A stretch of DNA of 48,585 nucleotides from Candidatus Burkholderia humilis (GCA_001184405.1 LFMX01000040.1:1-48585), one strand, 5' to 3'; positions 29,433 to 38,622 are shown, numbered from the stretch's first letter. Translations and numbers: made by a program. The notes: a model not told the origin generated them from the sequence alone.

Positions 29433-29778
29433 GCCACGAGCGCCCTCACCCGTCGCCCGACGCCGCTCAATCACAACCCCCACAGAAGCCACATCATCAA
29501 ACTTACCCGGCTTAGCAAGCGAAACCCTAACCCAGTGCGCCCCAAAGTCCGCAAGAACCATCTGCGCCATGCGCTCCGCGAGCGCCTCGAGCAACTGGAC
29601 CCCATGCGAAGCAAAAAGCGCTAAAACTGCTCCCCGCACAGCAGCATAATTAACCGTATCCTCAATCCGATCGGTAAAACAGGCACGCAGCGAGGGCACC
29701 CCAATCGCAAGACCAAGCCTGACCGGCTGAGCATCATGCAATTCGGTCTTGTCGATGCCGATGACTGTCTGTATCGCG
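29388..29778 (-). pseudogene. Dihydroneopterin-aldolase-like (FolB family) gene, 5' part missing
   Basis: About 110 residues of a FolB-like tunnel-fold protein: VIGIDKTELHDAQPVRLGLA, DRIEDTVNYAAVRGAV, QLLEALAERMAQMVLADFGAHWV, VSLAKPGKFDDVASVGVVIER. The N-terminus is cut at 29779 by a group II intron end, and the tail after VVIERR is abnormal because it runs through an inverted repeat. Its neighbours suggest a pterin step for H4MPT rather than folate, but this is inference. Confidence 0.78.
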
Positions 29779-30016
29779 TCCTTTCGGAACGCCCCCCACA
29801 CAGATCCGGACGTGCCCAATTAGGGCATCCGGCTCCTACCGTCGGTGTTTGACGAGGAAACGTTGTTCTGGCCATGGATGCAGGCTCAGCCCAAACTTCG
29901 CCAGTCTGAGCCTGCATCCATGGCCAGAACAACGTTTCCTCGTCAAACACCGACGGTAGGAGCCGGATGCCCTAATTGGGCACGTCCGGATCTGTGTGGG
30001 GGGCGTTCCGAAAGGA
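29779..30016. repeat. Perfect 111-bp inverted repeat made of a group II intron 3' segment
   Basis: Arms 29779-29889 and 29906-30016 are exact complements around a 16-base centre. The right arm is the intron-sense strand. The left arm is its mirror image, cut 16 bases short of the intron's 3' end and fused to the folB-like gene. Confidence 0.95.
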
Positions 30017-30032
30017 ACGTCCCTACCGCGAT
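29906..30032 (+). mobile_element. Group II intron 3' end (domains V and VI), second family
   Basis: GAGCCGGATG at 29960 with CACGTCCGGATC at 29981-29992 forms the catalytic domain V hairpin. GGGGGGCGTTCC-GAAA-GGAACGTCCCTACC forms domain VI, with a bulged A at 30025 seven bases before the likely 3' end at CGAT (30032). No maturase gene accompanies it. Sequence differs from the copies at 13306 and 46647. Confidence 0.8.
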
Positions 30033-31111
30033 TGATATTCCCACAGGCGCTCGGGTTCGGGATTGAGCCACGCGTGATGCGGGAATTGATCGGCAAAGCG
30101 GCGCAGCCACACCGCGCCCGCTTCGGCGTCGTTGTACTCGACGGAGTCGCCCGGTTGCAGAACTTCATACGGGCTCATGGTGGTATCGCCGACGAAGATG
30201 AGCTTGTAGTCCGGCGTGAACTTGTGCAGCACGTCGAAGGTCGGCGTGCGTTCAGTATGACGGCGGCGATTGTTCTTCCACAGGTAGTCGTGGACGCAAT
30301 TGTGGAAGTAGTAGAACTCGAGATGCTTGAACTCCGCCTTCGCCGCCGAAAACAGCTCTTCGACGCGCTTGATGTGGTCATCCATCGAGCCGCCGACATC
30401 GAGCAGCATCAGCACTTTGACGTTGTTGTGGCGCTCCGGGAACATCTTGAGATCGAGCCAGCCGGCGTTCGCGGCGGTGCTGCGAATGGTGTCGTTGAGA
30501 TCGAGTTCTTTCGCCGCGCCTTCGCGCGCAAAGCGCCGCAAGCGTCGCAGCGCGACCTTGATATTGCGCGTGCCGATCTCGACCTGATCGTTGTAATCGG
30601 CGTACGCGCGCTCGTCCCACACTTTCACCGCTGTGCGATTCCCCGACGATTCCCCGCCGATACGAATGCCTTCCGGGTTATAGCCGCCGTGCCCGAACGG
30701 TGACGTGCCGCCCGTGCCGACCCACTTGTTGCCGCCTTCGTGCCGGCCTTTCTGCTCATCCATCAGTTCCTTCAGGCGCTCCATCAGCTTGTCGACGCCG
30801 CCGAGCGCTTCGATCCGCTTTTTCTCTTTCGCCGTGAATTCGCGTTCGAGGCGCTTTTTCAGCTAGTCGAGTGGGATATCGAAGACTTCATCCGGAAGCT
30901 GCGTGACGCCATGAAAGTACGTACCGAACGCGCGATCGAACTTGTCGAAATACTTTTCGTCCTTGACCAGGGTCATGCGCGCGAGAAAGTAAAACTCATC
31001 GAGCGATGGCGCGATCACCTGCGCCTTGAGCGCTTCGAGCAGCGTCAGATATTCCTTGACGGAGACGGGTAGCTTCGCGTCGCGCAACGAATAGAAGAAG
31101 TCGATCAGCAT
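30023..31111 (-). pseudogene. VWA-domain (CoxE-like) protein, nonsense codon and intron-truncated end
   Basis: MLIDFFYSLRDAKLPVSVKEY opens the gene. After IPLD comes a TAG at 30863-30865, where a Trp codon (TGG) is expected, and the frame continues LKKRLEREFTAKEKKRIEAL to a VWA domain with VLMLLDVGGSMDDHIKRVEE (MIDAS-type D-x-G-x-S) and PYEVLQPGDSVEYN. The end is LWEYQSR, whose last codons and stop come from intron sequence, so the natural C-terminus is lost. Such proteins pair with MoxR ATPases, as here two genes upstream, in metal insertion or complex maturation. Confidence 0.88.
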
Positions 31112-31132
31112 GTCCTGTGTCCTTTGCGATGC

Positions 31133-31744
31133 TCAGCGATCGAGCCGATGTTTCAGATGCGCACGCACCGCCGGCCATTCCGATTCGATGATCGAAAACA
31201 CGACGGTATCCCGATACACGCCGTCGCACCCGATGCCGTTGTTGCGCAAAATGCCGTCCTGTTTCGCGCCGAGCCGCGCAATCGCCGCGCGCGACGTGTG
31301 ATTGAAGAGGTGCGTGCGGAATTCGACGGCGATCGTCTTCAGGTTTTCGAACACATGCGTGAGCAACAGCAGTTTCGCTTCGGTGTTCAGCGGCGTTTTC
31401 TGCACGCGTTTCGCGTACCACGTATGCCCGATTTCCAGCCGCCGATGCTGCGGCTCGCACGCGAAATAACGCGTCGAGCCGACGATATCGCCGGACTTCG
31501 TATCGATCACCGCGAACGGATGCGCGCCGAGCCGGTCGCGCATGTCGAGCGCGTATATCATACCGCGCGCGCGCGGTATGATATACGCGCGCGTTTCGGC
31601 GGGCGAGGGCACGAACGTGTACCAGAGCTTCCACAGTTCGCCATCGCGGGCGGCGGCCGTGAGCGCGGGCTCGTGCTCGTGCGTGAGCGGCACGAGTTTC
31701 ACGTGCTCACCTTCGAGCGTAATCGGTTCAATCCAGCGGCTCAT
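31133..31744 (-). CDS. GNAT family N-acetyltransferase
   Basis: 203 residues of the RimJ/RimL-like GNAT class: ITLEGEHVKLVPLTHEHEPAL, AVIDTKSGDIVGSTRYF, RRLEIGHTWYAKRVQKTPLNTEAK and VEFRTHLFNHTSRAAIARLG (acetyl-CoA binding and the conserved N-x-x-S region). Substrate unknown. It lies between moxR and the VWA gene on the same strand. Residues 52-66 (around YIIPRARGMIYA) are encoded by a perfect 42-bp palindrome and do not look like family sequence, so a small insertion is likely. The frame remains open. Confidence 0.85.
   Translation of the reverse strand: MSRWIEPITLEGEHVKLVPLTHEHEPALTAAARDGELWKLWYTFVPSPAETRAYIIPRARGMIYALDMRDRLGAHPFAVIDTKSGDIVGSTRYFACEPQHRRLEIGHTWYAKRVQKTPLNTEAKLLLLTHVFENLKTIAVEFRTHLFNHTSRAAIARLGAKQDGILRNNGIGCDGVYRDTVVFSIIESEWPAVRAHLKHRLDR
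31549..31590. repeat. Perfect 42-bp palindrome with no spacer
   Basis: GCGCGTATATCATACCGCGCG (31549-31569) is followed directly by its exact complement (31570-31590), inside the GNAT coding region. A spacerless palindrome is unusual in a gene and suggests a fold-back duplication or a chimeric read. Confidence 0.95.
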
Positions 31745-31748
31745 GGGC

Positions 31749-32585
31749 TTATCGACGATTCCGGTTCATGTAGAGCAGACGCTCGAACAGCGCGACATCC
31801 TGTTCGTTCTTGAGCAGCGCGCCGTGCAGCGGCGGAATGATCTGCTTCTGATCGCTCGATTGCAGCGCTTCGGGTGCAATGTTTTCGGCGAGTAGCAGCT
31901 TGAGCCAGTCGAGCAGTTCGGACGTCGACGGCTTCTTTTTCAAACCGGACACATTGCGCAGTTCGAAGAAGCTCTGCATGGCGGCGGCGAGCAGATCCTG
32001 CTTGATGCCCGGAAAGTGCACTTCGACGATTTCCTTCATCGTCGTGGCGTTGGGGAACTTGATGTAGTGGAAGAAGCAGCGGCGCAAAAACGCGTCGGGG
32101 AACTCCTTCTCGTTATTCGACGTGATGATGACGAGCGGCCGATGCTTCGCTTTCACGAGTTCGCGCGTCTCGTACACATAAAACTCCATGCGATCGAGTT
32201 CGCGCAGCAAGTCGTTCGGAAATTCGATATCCGCCTTGTCGATTTCATCGATCAGCAACACGGACTGCTGATCCGACTCGAACGCCTGCCACAGTACGCC
32301 CTTGACGATGTAATTGCGAATGTCCTTCACGTGCTCGTCGCCGAGTTGCGAATCGCGCAGGCGGGACACGGCGTCGTATTCGTACAGACCTTGCTGCGCC
32401 TTGGTCGTCGACTTGATATGCCATTGCAGAAGCGGCATGCCGAGCGCGACTTCCTCCGCGAGCATGGTCTTGCCGGTGCCGGGCTCACCCTTGATGAGCA
32501 AGGGGCGCTGAAGCGTCATCGCGGCGTTCACCGCGAGTTTGAGGTCGTCGGTTGCGACGTATTGCGATGAGCCTTCGAAACGCAT
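31749..32585 (-). CDS. MoxR family AAA ATPase
   Basis: 278 residues starting MRFEGSSQYVATDDLK. Walker A LLIKGEPGTGKTMLAEE and Walker B SVLLIDEIDKADIEFPNDLL, then sensor-1 region VIITSNNEKEFPDAFLRRC, identify a MoxR-type AAA chaperone. It normally partners the VWA protein (here broken) to insert metals or assemble an enzyme. The downstream GNAT gene follows at four bases. The frame is intact. Confidence 0.93.
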   Translation of the reverse strand: MRFEGSSQYVATDDLKLAVNAAMTLQRPLLIKGEPGTGKTMLAEEVALGMPLLQWHIKSTTKAQQGLYEYDAVSRLRDSQLGDEHVKDIRNYIVKGVLWQAFESDQQSVLLIDEIDKADIEFPNDLLRELDRMEFYVYETRELVKAKHRPLVIITSNNEKEFPDAFLRRCFFHYIKFPNATTMKEIVEVHFPGIKQDLLAAAMQSFFELRNVSGLKKKPSTSELLDWLKLLLAENIAPEALQSSDQKQIIPPLHGALLKNEQDVALFERLLYMNRNRR

Positions 32586-33000
32586 GACGAAGATTCCGGT
32601 CGGGAAGAAAATCCCAGTATAAGTCAGAAGACCTGTTGGGATGGGCGGCGCGCCGGTATCGTGTGAGCCGCACGGATCAGGCGATTGCGGGTGTGCAGGA
32701 GCGTCGTCGGCAGTCGCTTTTCGAAAAAAAAGCGGATTTTCGGCAGATGTCCAGGGACGAATTGTCGCAGCGTAAAAAGCTGCTTTTAAGCCGTGTCCCA
32801 TTGCTGGCAAGGCTTCCGGCCGTTCTCGCTTGTGGACGGTCTGGAGGTCGCGCGGTACAATTAGAGCGATTTTTTGGCCTGCGTGGCTAGAAGCAGACTG
32901 AGCACGAAGCAAAACAGTCCCGAGAAGCTTGTAATGCGCTCGGCGCGGGCCGCGGCCTTTTGGAGCGCCGGATTTCCCCTCAAGCCAGGTTAGAAGAGCT
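32586..33000 (+). promoter_or_regulatory. Intergenic region with candidate promoter for the cytochrome c genes
   Basis: This 415-bp gap separates the divergent moxR and cytochrome genes. TGGACG (32833-32838), a 17-base spacer and TACAAT (32856-32861) form a plausible sigma-70 promoter on the plus strand. Nothing else is identified. Confidence 0.5.
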
Positions 33001-33366
33001 ATGAACAATTTCGTCGGCAAATGTGCTGTGATTGCAGCGCTGTCGGGTCTCGTCGGCTTCGCGACCCAGGCGTCCGCCGATGTCGTGGGCAATGCAAAGG
33101 CCGCAGAGGGCAAGGTTGCGATGTGTATCGGCTGCCACGGCATTCCCGGCTATCGCACGGCGTACCCCGAGGTCTACGAAGTGCCGATGCTCGGCGGCCA
33201 GAACGCCCAGTACATCGCCAACGCGCTGCACGCCTACAAGAAGGGCGACCGCCATTTCGACACCATGCGCGCCATCGCGACCACGCTGTCGGATCAGGAT
33301 ATCGCCGATATCGCCGCGTACTACGCTGCGCAGACCCCCCAATCGAAGAACAATCCCGACAAGTAA
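33001..33366 (+). CDS. Cytochrome c (c553/c4-like), first of a pair
   Basis: 121 residues with a signal peptide (cleavage after ATQASA) and one CIGCH heme site followed by HGIPGYRTAYPEVYEVP. The distal Met is in VPMLGGQ. The C-terminus DQDIADIAAYYAAQTP is typical of small periplasmic class I cytochromes. A second cytochrome follows 48 bp downstream in the same direction, so they are probably co-transcribed electron carriers. The frame is intact. Confidence 0.92.
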   Translation: MNNFVGKCAVIAALSGLVGFATQASADVVGNAKAAEGKVAMCIGCHGIPGYRTAYPEVYEVPMLGGQNAQYIANALHAYKKGDRHFDTMRAIATTLSDQDIADIAAYYAAQTPQSKNNPDK

Positions 33367-33414
33367 TCCGCGTGTGAAGACACGGTCAAGCAACGACACG
33401 GGACAGGAGAATTC

Positions 33415-33792
33415 ATGAAGCCCTCTCAGGCACTTCACACGAGTTTCAAGGCGGCATGCGCGGCAGCGGCACTCATCGGCATGACGCTGGGCACGGCGCA
33501 CGCAGCCGATGTCGCCAACGGCAAGGCGTTCTCCGACAGCCACAACTGCGAGGCCTGTCACGGCCCCGGCCTGAACAAGCCGGTGAGCGGCGATTATCCG
33601 CGCCTCGCGGGACAGCACGCGACGTATATCTACTGGGCGCTGCGTCAGTATCAGATCGGCAAGGGCAACCCGAATTTCGGCCGCAATAACGCGATCATGG
33701 CGGCGCAGGTGCAAAGCCTGTCGCAGAGCGATCTGAAGGATCTCGCGGCGTATATCGAATCGCTGGACGGCAGTCTGGTGCTGAAAAAGTAA
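33415..33792 (+). CDS. Cytochrome c (c553/c4-like), second of a pair
   Basis: 125 residues. A signal peptide (MTLGTAHAAD cleavage region), CEACH heme motif followed by GPGLNKPVSGDYPRLAGQHA, and a C-terminal helix SDLKDLAAYIESLDGS. It resembles the preceding cytochrome and probably shares its role in a terminal-oxidase or dehydrogenase chain. ACAGGAG lies upstream. The terminator at 33823 ends the unit. The frame is intact. Confidence 0.92.
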   Translation: MKPSQALHTSFKAACAAAALIGMTLGTAHAADVANGKAFSDSHNCEACHGPGLNKPVSGDYPRLAGQHATYIYWALRQYQIGKGNPNFGRNNAIMAAQVQSLSQSDLKDLAAYIESLDGSLVLKK

Positions 33793-33822
33793 GCGCGCAA
33801 ACGCTCGCTTGCAGGATCCACG

Positions 33823-33849
33823 AAACACCCCGCCCGATGCGGGGTGTTT
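33823..33849. terminator. Rho-independent terminator after the cytochrome pair
   Basis: An 11-bp stem AAACACCCCGC/GCGGGGTGTTT with a 5-base loop, followed by T. It is symmetrical enough to work on both strands. Confidence 0.88.
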
Positions 33850-33927
33850 TGCATTGCGCGGCGCATAGAATTCGCATGACGATCGCGGCCGCTTGTGAGC
33901 GTCGCCGACCCTCACCGTTCCTTTGCG

Positions 33928-34313
33928 ATGCGCATTCTCGACACCCTCAGCGCGTCGGCCAAACGCATCAAGCGCGATTCGATGACGCTGTGGTTCGCCT
34001 ATCGCGACCCGCGAACGCCGATGCTCGTCAAACTGCTGTGCGTGTTCGTCGTGGCCTACGCGCTGAGCCCGATCGATCTGATTCCGGATTTCATTCCCGT
34101 CCTGGGCTATCTGGACGATGCGCTCTTGCTGCCGGGCCTGACCTGGCTCGCGATCCGGCTTCTGCCAAACCGATCGTCGATGAAAGCCGCGCCCGCGCCG
34201 ATGCATGGATGGCCGGGCAGGGCACACGGCCGAGGAGTTACGCGGGAGCCGCGATCATCGTCACGCTATGGCTGGCGGTGGCGTACGCGGCGTGGACGTG
34301 GTTCAAGCACTGA
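33928..34313 (+). pseudogene. DUF1232 (YkvA-like) membrane protein, frameshifted
   Basis: MRILDTLSASAKRIKRDSMT is followed by the DUF1232 core LLCVFVVAYALSPIDLIPDFIP and GYLDDALLLPGLTWLAIRLLP. A one-base deletion near 34168 shifts the frame; the remainder (PIVDESRARADAWMAGQG, then IIVTLWLAVAYAAWTWFKH) lies in the next frame to a TGA at 34313. The conserved domain itself is undamaged, so a shortened protein might still be made. Function unknown. Confidence 0.82.
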
Positions 34314-34322
34314 GCGAGATAC

Positions 34323-34754
34323 TTAGTCGCGCGAAGCACGCCGTTCGATCAGCGCGAGATACGCGTCCGTGTCCGGCGGTGTGTTCGAGCGTTGCGCTTC
34401 CCAGATCACCTGCCCGAGGCATTCCATGATCGCGTGCTGCGCGTCGTGCGGCGAACCGAGCCACGCGACGAGACGGTCATGCGCGCGGCGGATGCCCGGC
34501 GGCTGATCGATCGACAACTGTTCGCTGATGGCCAGATGCATCGACAGATGCAGAAACGGATTGGTCTGGCCGCGATCCGGCGAGTAATCGGTTTGCTGGG
34601 CGTCGAGATTGACGAGCGTCTCGTGATACTCCGGATGCTCGCCGATCCAGTCGGCGGCCATGCTTTCGAGCGGCGTCAGGATTTCGCCTGCGCGCTCCTT
34701 GCGCCAGGTTTCGGTGAAGAACTGGCGAACTTCGTCGCGGCCTGGGTTGAACAT
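34323..34754 (-). CDS. DUF1841 family protein
   Basis: 143 residues from MFNPGRDEVRQFFTETWRK, with FLHLSMHLAISEQLSIDQPPG and IMECLGQVIWEAQRSNTPPD, matching DUF1841, a conserved beta/gammaproteobacterial family without known function. Histidine-rich helices (HLSMHLAI) are notable. It lies next to nth on the same strand with a 62-bp gap. The frame is intact. Confidence 0.85.
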   Translation of the reverse strand: MFNPGRDEVRQFFTETWRKERAGEILTPLESMAADWIGEHPEYHETLVNLDAQQTDYSPDRGQTNPFLHLSMHLAISEQLSIDQPPGIRRAHDRLVAWLGSPHDAQHAIMECLGQVIWEAQRSNTPPDTDAYLALIERRASRD

Positions 34755-34816
34755 AACGTATTGATTCGATGCAGGATTCAAGCCGCTATTGTACCGCCGC
34801 GCGTCTGGGCCCCCGC

Positions 34817-35461
34817 TCATTCCATGGGCGCGGGCGTCTTCGGACGGAATTCGCAGAGCGGTTCGATTGCGCAATGCCAGCATTCCGGCACGCGCGCCTT
34901 GCAGACGTATCGGCCGTGCAGAATCAGCCAGTGATGCGCATCGTGCAGAAACTCCTTCGGCGTGAACTTTTCGAGCGCGGTTTCGACCGCGCGCACGTCC
35001 TTGCCCGGCGCGAGTCCGGTGCGGTTCGCCACGCGAAAGATGTGGGTATCGACGGCGATGGTGGGCTGACCGAACGCAATGTTCAGCACGACGTTCGCTG
35101 TTTTTCGTCCGACGCCCGGCAGACCTTCCAGCGCCTCGCGATTGTCCGGCACTTCGCTGCCGTATTGCTCCATCAGAATCCGGCACGTCGCGATCACATT
35201 CTTCGCCTTCTTGCGATAAAGCCCGATCGTGCGGATGTACTCCGACACGCCGTCCTCGCCGAGCGCCAGCACTTTCTTCGGCGTGTTCGCGACGGGAAAC
35301 ATCTTGCGCATCGCCTTGTTAACGGACACGTCGGTGGCCTGCGCGGACAGCATGACGGCAATCAGCAGTTCGAACGGCGTGGTGTATTCGAGCTCCGTGA
35401 CCGGATGCGGATTCAGGCTCTGCAAGGTTTCGAAGATGGCGCGGCGCTTGGTGGCGTTCAT
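34817..35461 (-). CDS. nth: Endonuclease III
   Basis: 214 residues of the HhH-GPD DNA glycosylase/AP lyase. The helix-hairpin-helix [17 protein letters not shown] contains the catalytic Lys120, and Asp138 lies in TIAVDTH. The four cluster cysteines Cys187, Cys194, Cys197 and Cys203 fit C-x6-C-x2-C-x5-C for a [4Fe-4S] cluster. It removes oxidised pyrimidines. Its ATG overlaps the rsxB stop by four bases. The frame is intact, so base-excision repair by Nth appears retained. Confidence 0.97.
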   Translation of the reverse strand: MNATKRRAIFETLQSLNPHPVTELEYTTPFELLIAVMLSAQATDVSVNKAMRKMFPVANTPKKVLALGEDGVSEYIRTIGLYRKKAKNVIATCRILMEQYGSEVPDNREALEGLPGVGRKTANVVLNIAFGQPTIAVDTHIFRVANRTGLAPGKDVRAVETALEKFTPKEFLHDAHHWLILHGRYVCKARVPECWHCAIEPLCEFRPKTPAPME

Positions 35462-36264
35462 GATTTCTTGTTTGAACCGTCCGGTTGATCGTCGTCCTGA
35501 TCCGCCAGACCGAGACGGCGGCGGCGCGCTTCGGCGGCATCGATCTGCGCCTGCACGGCGGTGCTCACGTGCTCGGTGTTCTTCGGTCCCGCGCCGAGCT
35601 TGGCCATCTCTTCCTTTTTCTTGCGCGCGCGTTCCATCGCGGCCTGGATGATCGCGCGTTTTTTGGCTTCAGCGTCGTCTTCGGCGGGTTGGGTCTGTTC
35701 GGGCGCAGGCGCGGCTTTTGATACCGCCGCCCGCGCTTCGGCCTCCTCGTGCTCGCGCTCGTCACGCGCGAGACGCCGGTCGTGCCGTTCGCGCGCCATG
35801 TCCGCCTGCGGCTGGCTCCACGCGTCCCAGCCGGTTTTATCGCCAGTGACGGGAATCATGTTGATGCAATCCACCGGGCAGGGCGGCACGCACAGATCGC
35901 AGCCCGTGCACAGTTCGGCGATGACCGTATGCATCTGTTTGGCCGCGCCGGCGATGGAATCGACGGGACAGGCCTGCATGCACAGCGTGCAGCCGATGCA
36001 CACGTTTTCATCGATCACCGCGACCGGGCGTGGACGTTCCTCGCCGTGCGTGGTATCGAGCGGAATAACCGGTTTGCCGAGCAGCGCGGCGAGCCGTTCG
36101 ATGCCTTCCGCGCCGCCCGGCGGACACTGGTTGTAGTTCGCCTCGCCCGCGGCGATGGCGTGCGCATACGGCCGGCAGGCGGGATAGCCGCATTTGGTGC
36201 ACTGGGTCTGCGGCAGCAGATCTTCGATGCGCTTGGCGAGCGTCTTGGAAACGATTGCGGTCAC
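35458..36264 (-). CDS. rsxB: RnfB/RsxB-type ferredoxin subunit
   Basis: About 268 residues. The N-terminal Fe-S domain ([20 protein letters not shown]) and two 4Fe-4S ferredoxin motifs ([13 protein letters not shown] and [13 protein letters not shown]) are complete. A long charged, probably coiled C-terminus ([19 protein letters not shown]) follows. Unlike membrane RnfB it lacks an obvious N-terminal membrane anchor. The GTG at 36262-36264 is my start; upstream ATG at 36336 is possible. Paired with nth, as often in Burkholderia. It probably hands electrons to a reductase such as a SoxR-reducing system. Confidence 0.88.
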   Translation of the reverse strand: MTAIVSKTLAKRIEDLLPQTQCTKCGYPACRPYAHAIAAGEANYNQCPPGGAEGIERLAALLGKPVIPLDTTHGEERPRPVAVIDENVCIGCTLCMQACPVDSIAGAAKQMHTVIAELCTGCDLCVPPCPVDCINMIPVTGDKTGWDAWSQPQADMARERHDRRLARDEREHEEAEARAAVSKAAPAPEQTQPAEDDAEAKKRAIIQAAMERARKKKEEMAKLGAGPKNTEHVSTAVQAQIDAAEARRRRLGLADQDDDQPDGSNKKS

Positions 36265-36589
36265 GAGAGTGTTGCGAGGGGACGAAGAAGCGGCGCGGCG
36301 AGCGGAATCTGCAATGCCGGGCGAACGTTTCGGCACACGTTACGACGAATCGCCGCGCGCTCGATAGAGTCATCAAACGGCATTATCGCCGAAGTCGGGA
36401 ATACCCGTTATGACTGGCTTTCAATCCTGATTGCCAATGGGCTTGCGATGTGCGCATAATCGAAGCGCTTTTCAGTTTCGACCGCAGGACGGTGTTTCCC
36501 AATAACGTTGGCGCGCCCGTTCACGTCATGTACCCCAATGCGGGCCGCGTGACGCATATCCAGCAACGCGGCTCCCGAATCATGCCACC
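36265..36589 (+). promoter_or_regulatory. Divergent gap with candidate promoter for the TetR gene
   Basis: TTGCCA (36431-36436), an 18-base spacer and CATAAT (36455-36460) form a plausible plus-strand promoter. No other element stands out in this 325-bp gap. Confidence 0.45.
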
Positions 36590-37222
36590 ATGAATCAGCC
36601 GAAAATCAAAAGAGATCCTGAAGGCACGCGGCGCCGTATTTTGCTTGCTGCAGCGGAGGAGTTTGCGGCAGGCGGCCTGTTTGGCGCACGAGTCGATCAA
36701 ATCGCCCGCCGGGCGGAGACCAATGAGCGCATGCTCTATTACTACTTCGGTAGCAAGGAGCAGTTATTCACGGCGGTTCTCGAACACGCGCTGTCCGCCC
36801 TCGTCGATGCAGAGCGTTCACTCGATCTCGAAGGCGTCGCGCCAATCGAGGCCATGACGCGGCTCGCACACTTCGTCTGGGATTATTACCGCGATCATCC
36901 GGAACTGCTGCGGCTCGTGAACAACGAGAATCTGCACGAAGCGAAATACATCAAAGGATCGAACCGTATCCGCGAACTGATTTCGCCGGTCGTCGCCACG
37001 CTCTCGGCCATTCTCGAACGCGGTCAAAAAGCCGGATTGTTTCGCCAGGACGTCGATCCGCTCAAGTTCTATATCACGCTGTCGGGGCTCGGCTATTACA
37101 CCGTGTCGAACCGCTTCACGCTCGAAGCGAGTTTCGGGCTCGATTTCGGCGAACCCACGCAGCGCGAGCAGATGGTTCGCATGAACACGGAACTGCTGCT
37201 GGCGTATCTGACGCGCAAGTGA
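36590..37222 (+). CDS. TetR family transcriptional regulator
   Basis: 210 residues. The TetR helix-turn-helix RRRILLAAAEEFAAGGLFGA followed by RVDQIARRAETNERMLYYYFGSKEQL is clear, with a helical ligand/dimer domain (WDYYRDHPELLRLVNNENLH, a TetR_C-type segment). Its target is not evident; neighbours are a divergent rsxB and a convergent phaZ. The frame is intact. Confidence 0.93.
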   Translation: MNQPKIKRDPEGTRRRILLAAAEEFAAGGLFGARVDQIARRAETNERMLYYYFGSKEQLFTAVLEHALSALVDAERSLDLEGVAPIEAMTRLAHFVWDYYRDHPELLRLVNNENLHEAKYIKGSNRIRELISPVVATLSAILERGQKAGLFRQDVDPLKFYITLSGLGYYTVSNRFTLEASFGLDFGEPTQREQMVRMNTELLLAYLTRK

Positions 37223-37260
37223 AGCACGGCGGGCGCGTCGTTCGAGCGCTCGCGTCTGAC

Positions 37261-37304
37261 GATAAAAAACGTCGCGCCTTGTAATGGGCGCGACGTTTTT
37301 TATC
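37261..37304. terminator. Strong bidirectional terminator
   Basis: A perfect 18-bp stem (GATAAAAAACGTCGCGCC and its complement) with an 8-base loop carries A and T runs on its two sides. It lies between convergent tetR and phaZ. Confidence 0.92.
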
Positions 37305-37376
37305 GCGGTGGAATCGGTGCCGCCAAAAAGCAGGCAAGCACACCGAAGCAAATGCGTCTTGCGCTATATCACGCGG

Positions 37377-38622
37377 TTAAGCGGGAACGACTTCCGTCTT
37401 CGGCGTCTTGTCGTGCTCGGGGATGAACTCGCGCAACTGCGGATACACCATCGTGCGCCAGCGGCGGCGCGAGAAAATGCCGTAATGGCCGGCTTTCTCC
37501 GCCGTGAAATGCCGTTTGTCCTTCTTCGCGATACCCGTGCACAGGTCGTGCGCGATGCGCGTTTGGCCGCTGTCGGAGATATCGTCGAGTTCGCCTTCGA
37601 TCGTGAAGAGCGCCGTGTGCTTGATGTCCTGAGGACGCACGCGCTCGCCGTTCACATCCCACGTGCCTTCGGCCAGGCGGAATTCCTGGAACACGATGCG
37701 GATTGTTTCGAGATAGTACTCGGCGGCCATGTCGAGCACGGCGTTGTATTCGTCGTAGAAACGGCGATGTTGCTCGGCGTCTTCGTCGTCGCCGCGCAGC
37801 AGGTTTTGATAGAAGTCCCAATGGGCCGTGAGATGGCGCTCGGGGTTCATCGCGACGAATCCCGCGTACTGCAAGAAGCCCGGATAAACCTTGCGTCCGA
37901 CGCCAGGATAATTCGCCGGCACCGTGTAGATCACGTTGTTCTCGAACCACTCGTACGAATGCTCGTTGGCCAGCGAGTTGACCGATGTCGGGCTGCGGTG
38001 CACGTCGATCGGGCCGCCCATCATTGTTATGGTGCGGGGCGTGTTTTCGCCGGTGCTCACCATCAGCGAAATGGCGGCGAGCACCGGCACGGTCGGCTGA
38101 CACACCGAAATAACGTGCAGATCTTTCGCGCCGATATGACGGATGAATTCCTGAATGTATTCGACGTAATCGTCCAGATGGAACGCGCCCGCTTCTAACG
38201 GCACCATGCGCGCGTCGATCCAGTCGGTGATGTACATCCTGCAGCAGCGTCTTCACGGTGTCGCGCAACAGCGTGGAGTGATGGCCGGACAGCGACGCGC
38301 ACACGAGCACGATCGGCTCGTTCTTCAGCTTTGTGACGGTGGCGCTGTCGTCGGCGAAGCGCTTGAAGCGCAGCAGCCGGCAAAACGGCTTTTCGATGAC
38401 CGTCTGCTCGACGATCGGAATGTTGTGACCGTCCTTGACGATCTGGTGAATCGCAAACTCGGGCTTCTCGTAGTCCTTGCCGAGCCGGTAGGTTAACTCA
38501 TAACCGGCGGCGAGACGGCTGGAACCGGGCACATAGGCAAGGGGGCTGGCCGGATTCACAAACGACTTGGAAGCGGCCTGGGCCCACGCTGTGAGAGGAG
38601 ACAGCAGAGCCCGCTGATTCAT
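37377..38622 (-). pseudogene. phaZ: Intracellular polyhydroxyalkanoate depolymerase PhaZ, frameshifted
   Basis: MNQRALLSPLTAWAQAAS and VLVCASLSGHHSTLLRDTVKTLL open the gene. Near 38240 the frame changes to YITDWIDARMVPLEAGAFHLD, then HVISVCQPTVPVLAA with the catalytic Cys seen in PhaZ1-type enzymes, and EKAGHYGIFSRRRWR with the conserved His. The missing bases sit at LLQD|YITDW, consistent with a small deletion. The gene would mobilise stored PHB. PhaM is intact, so storage without this depolymerase is possible unless other copies exist. Confidence 0.9.
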
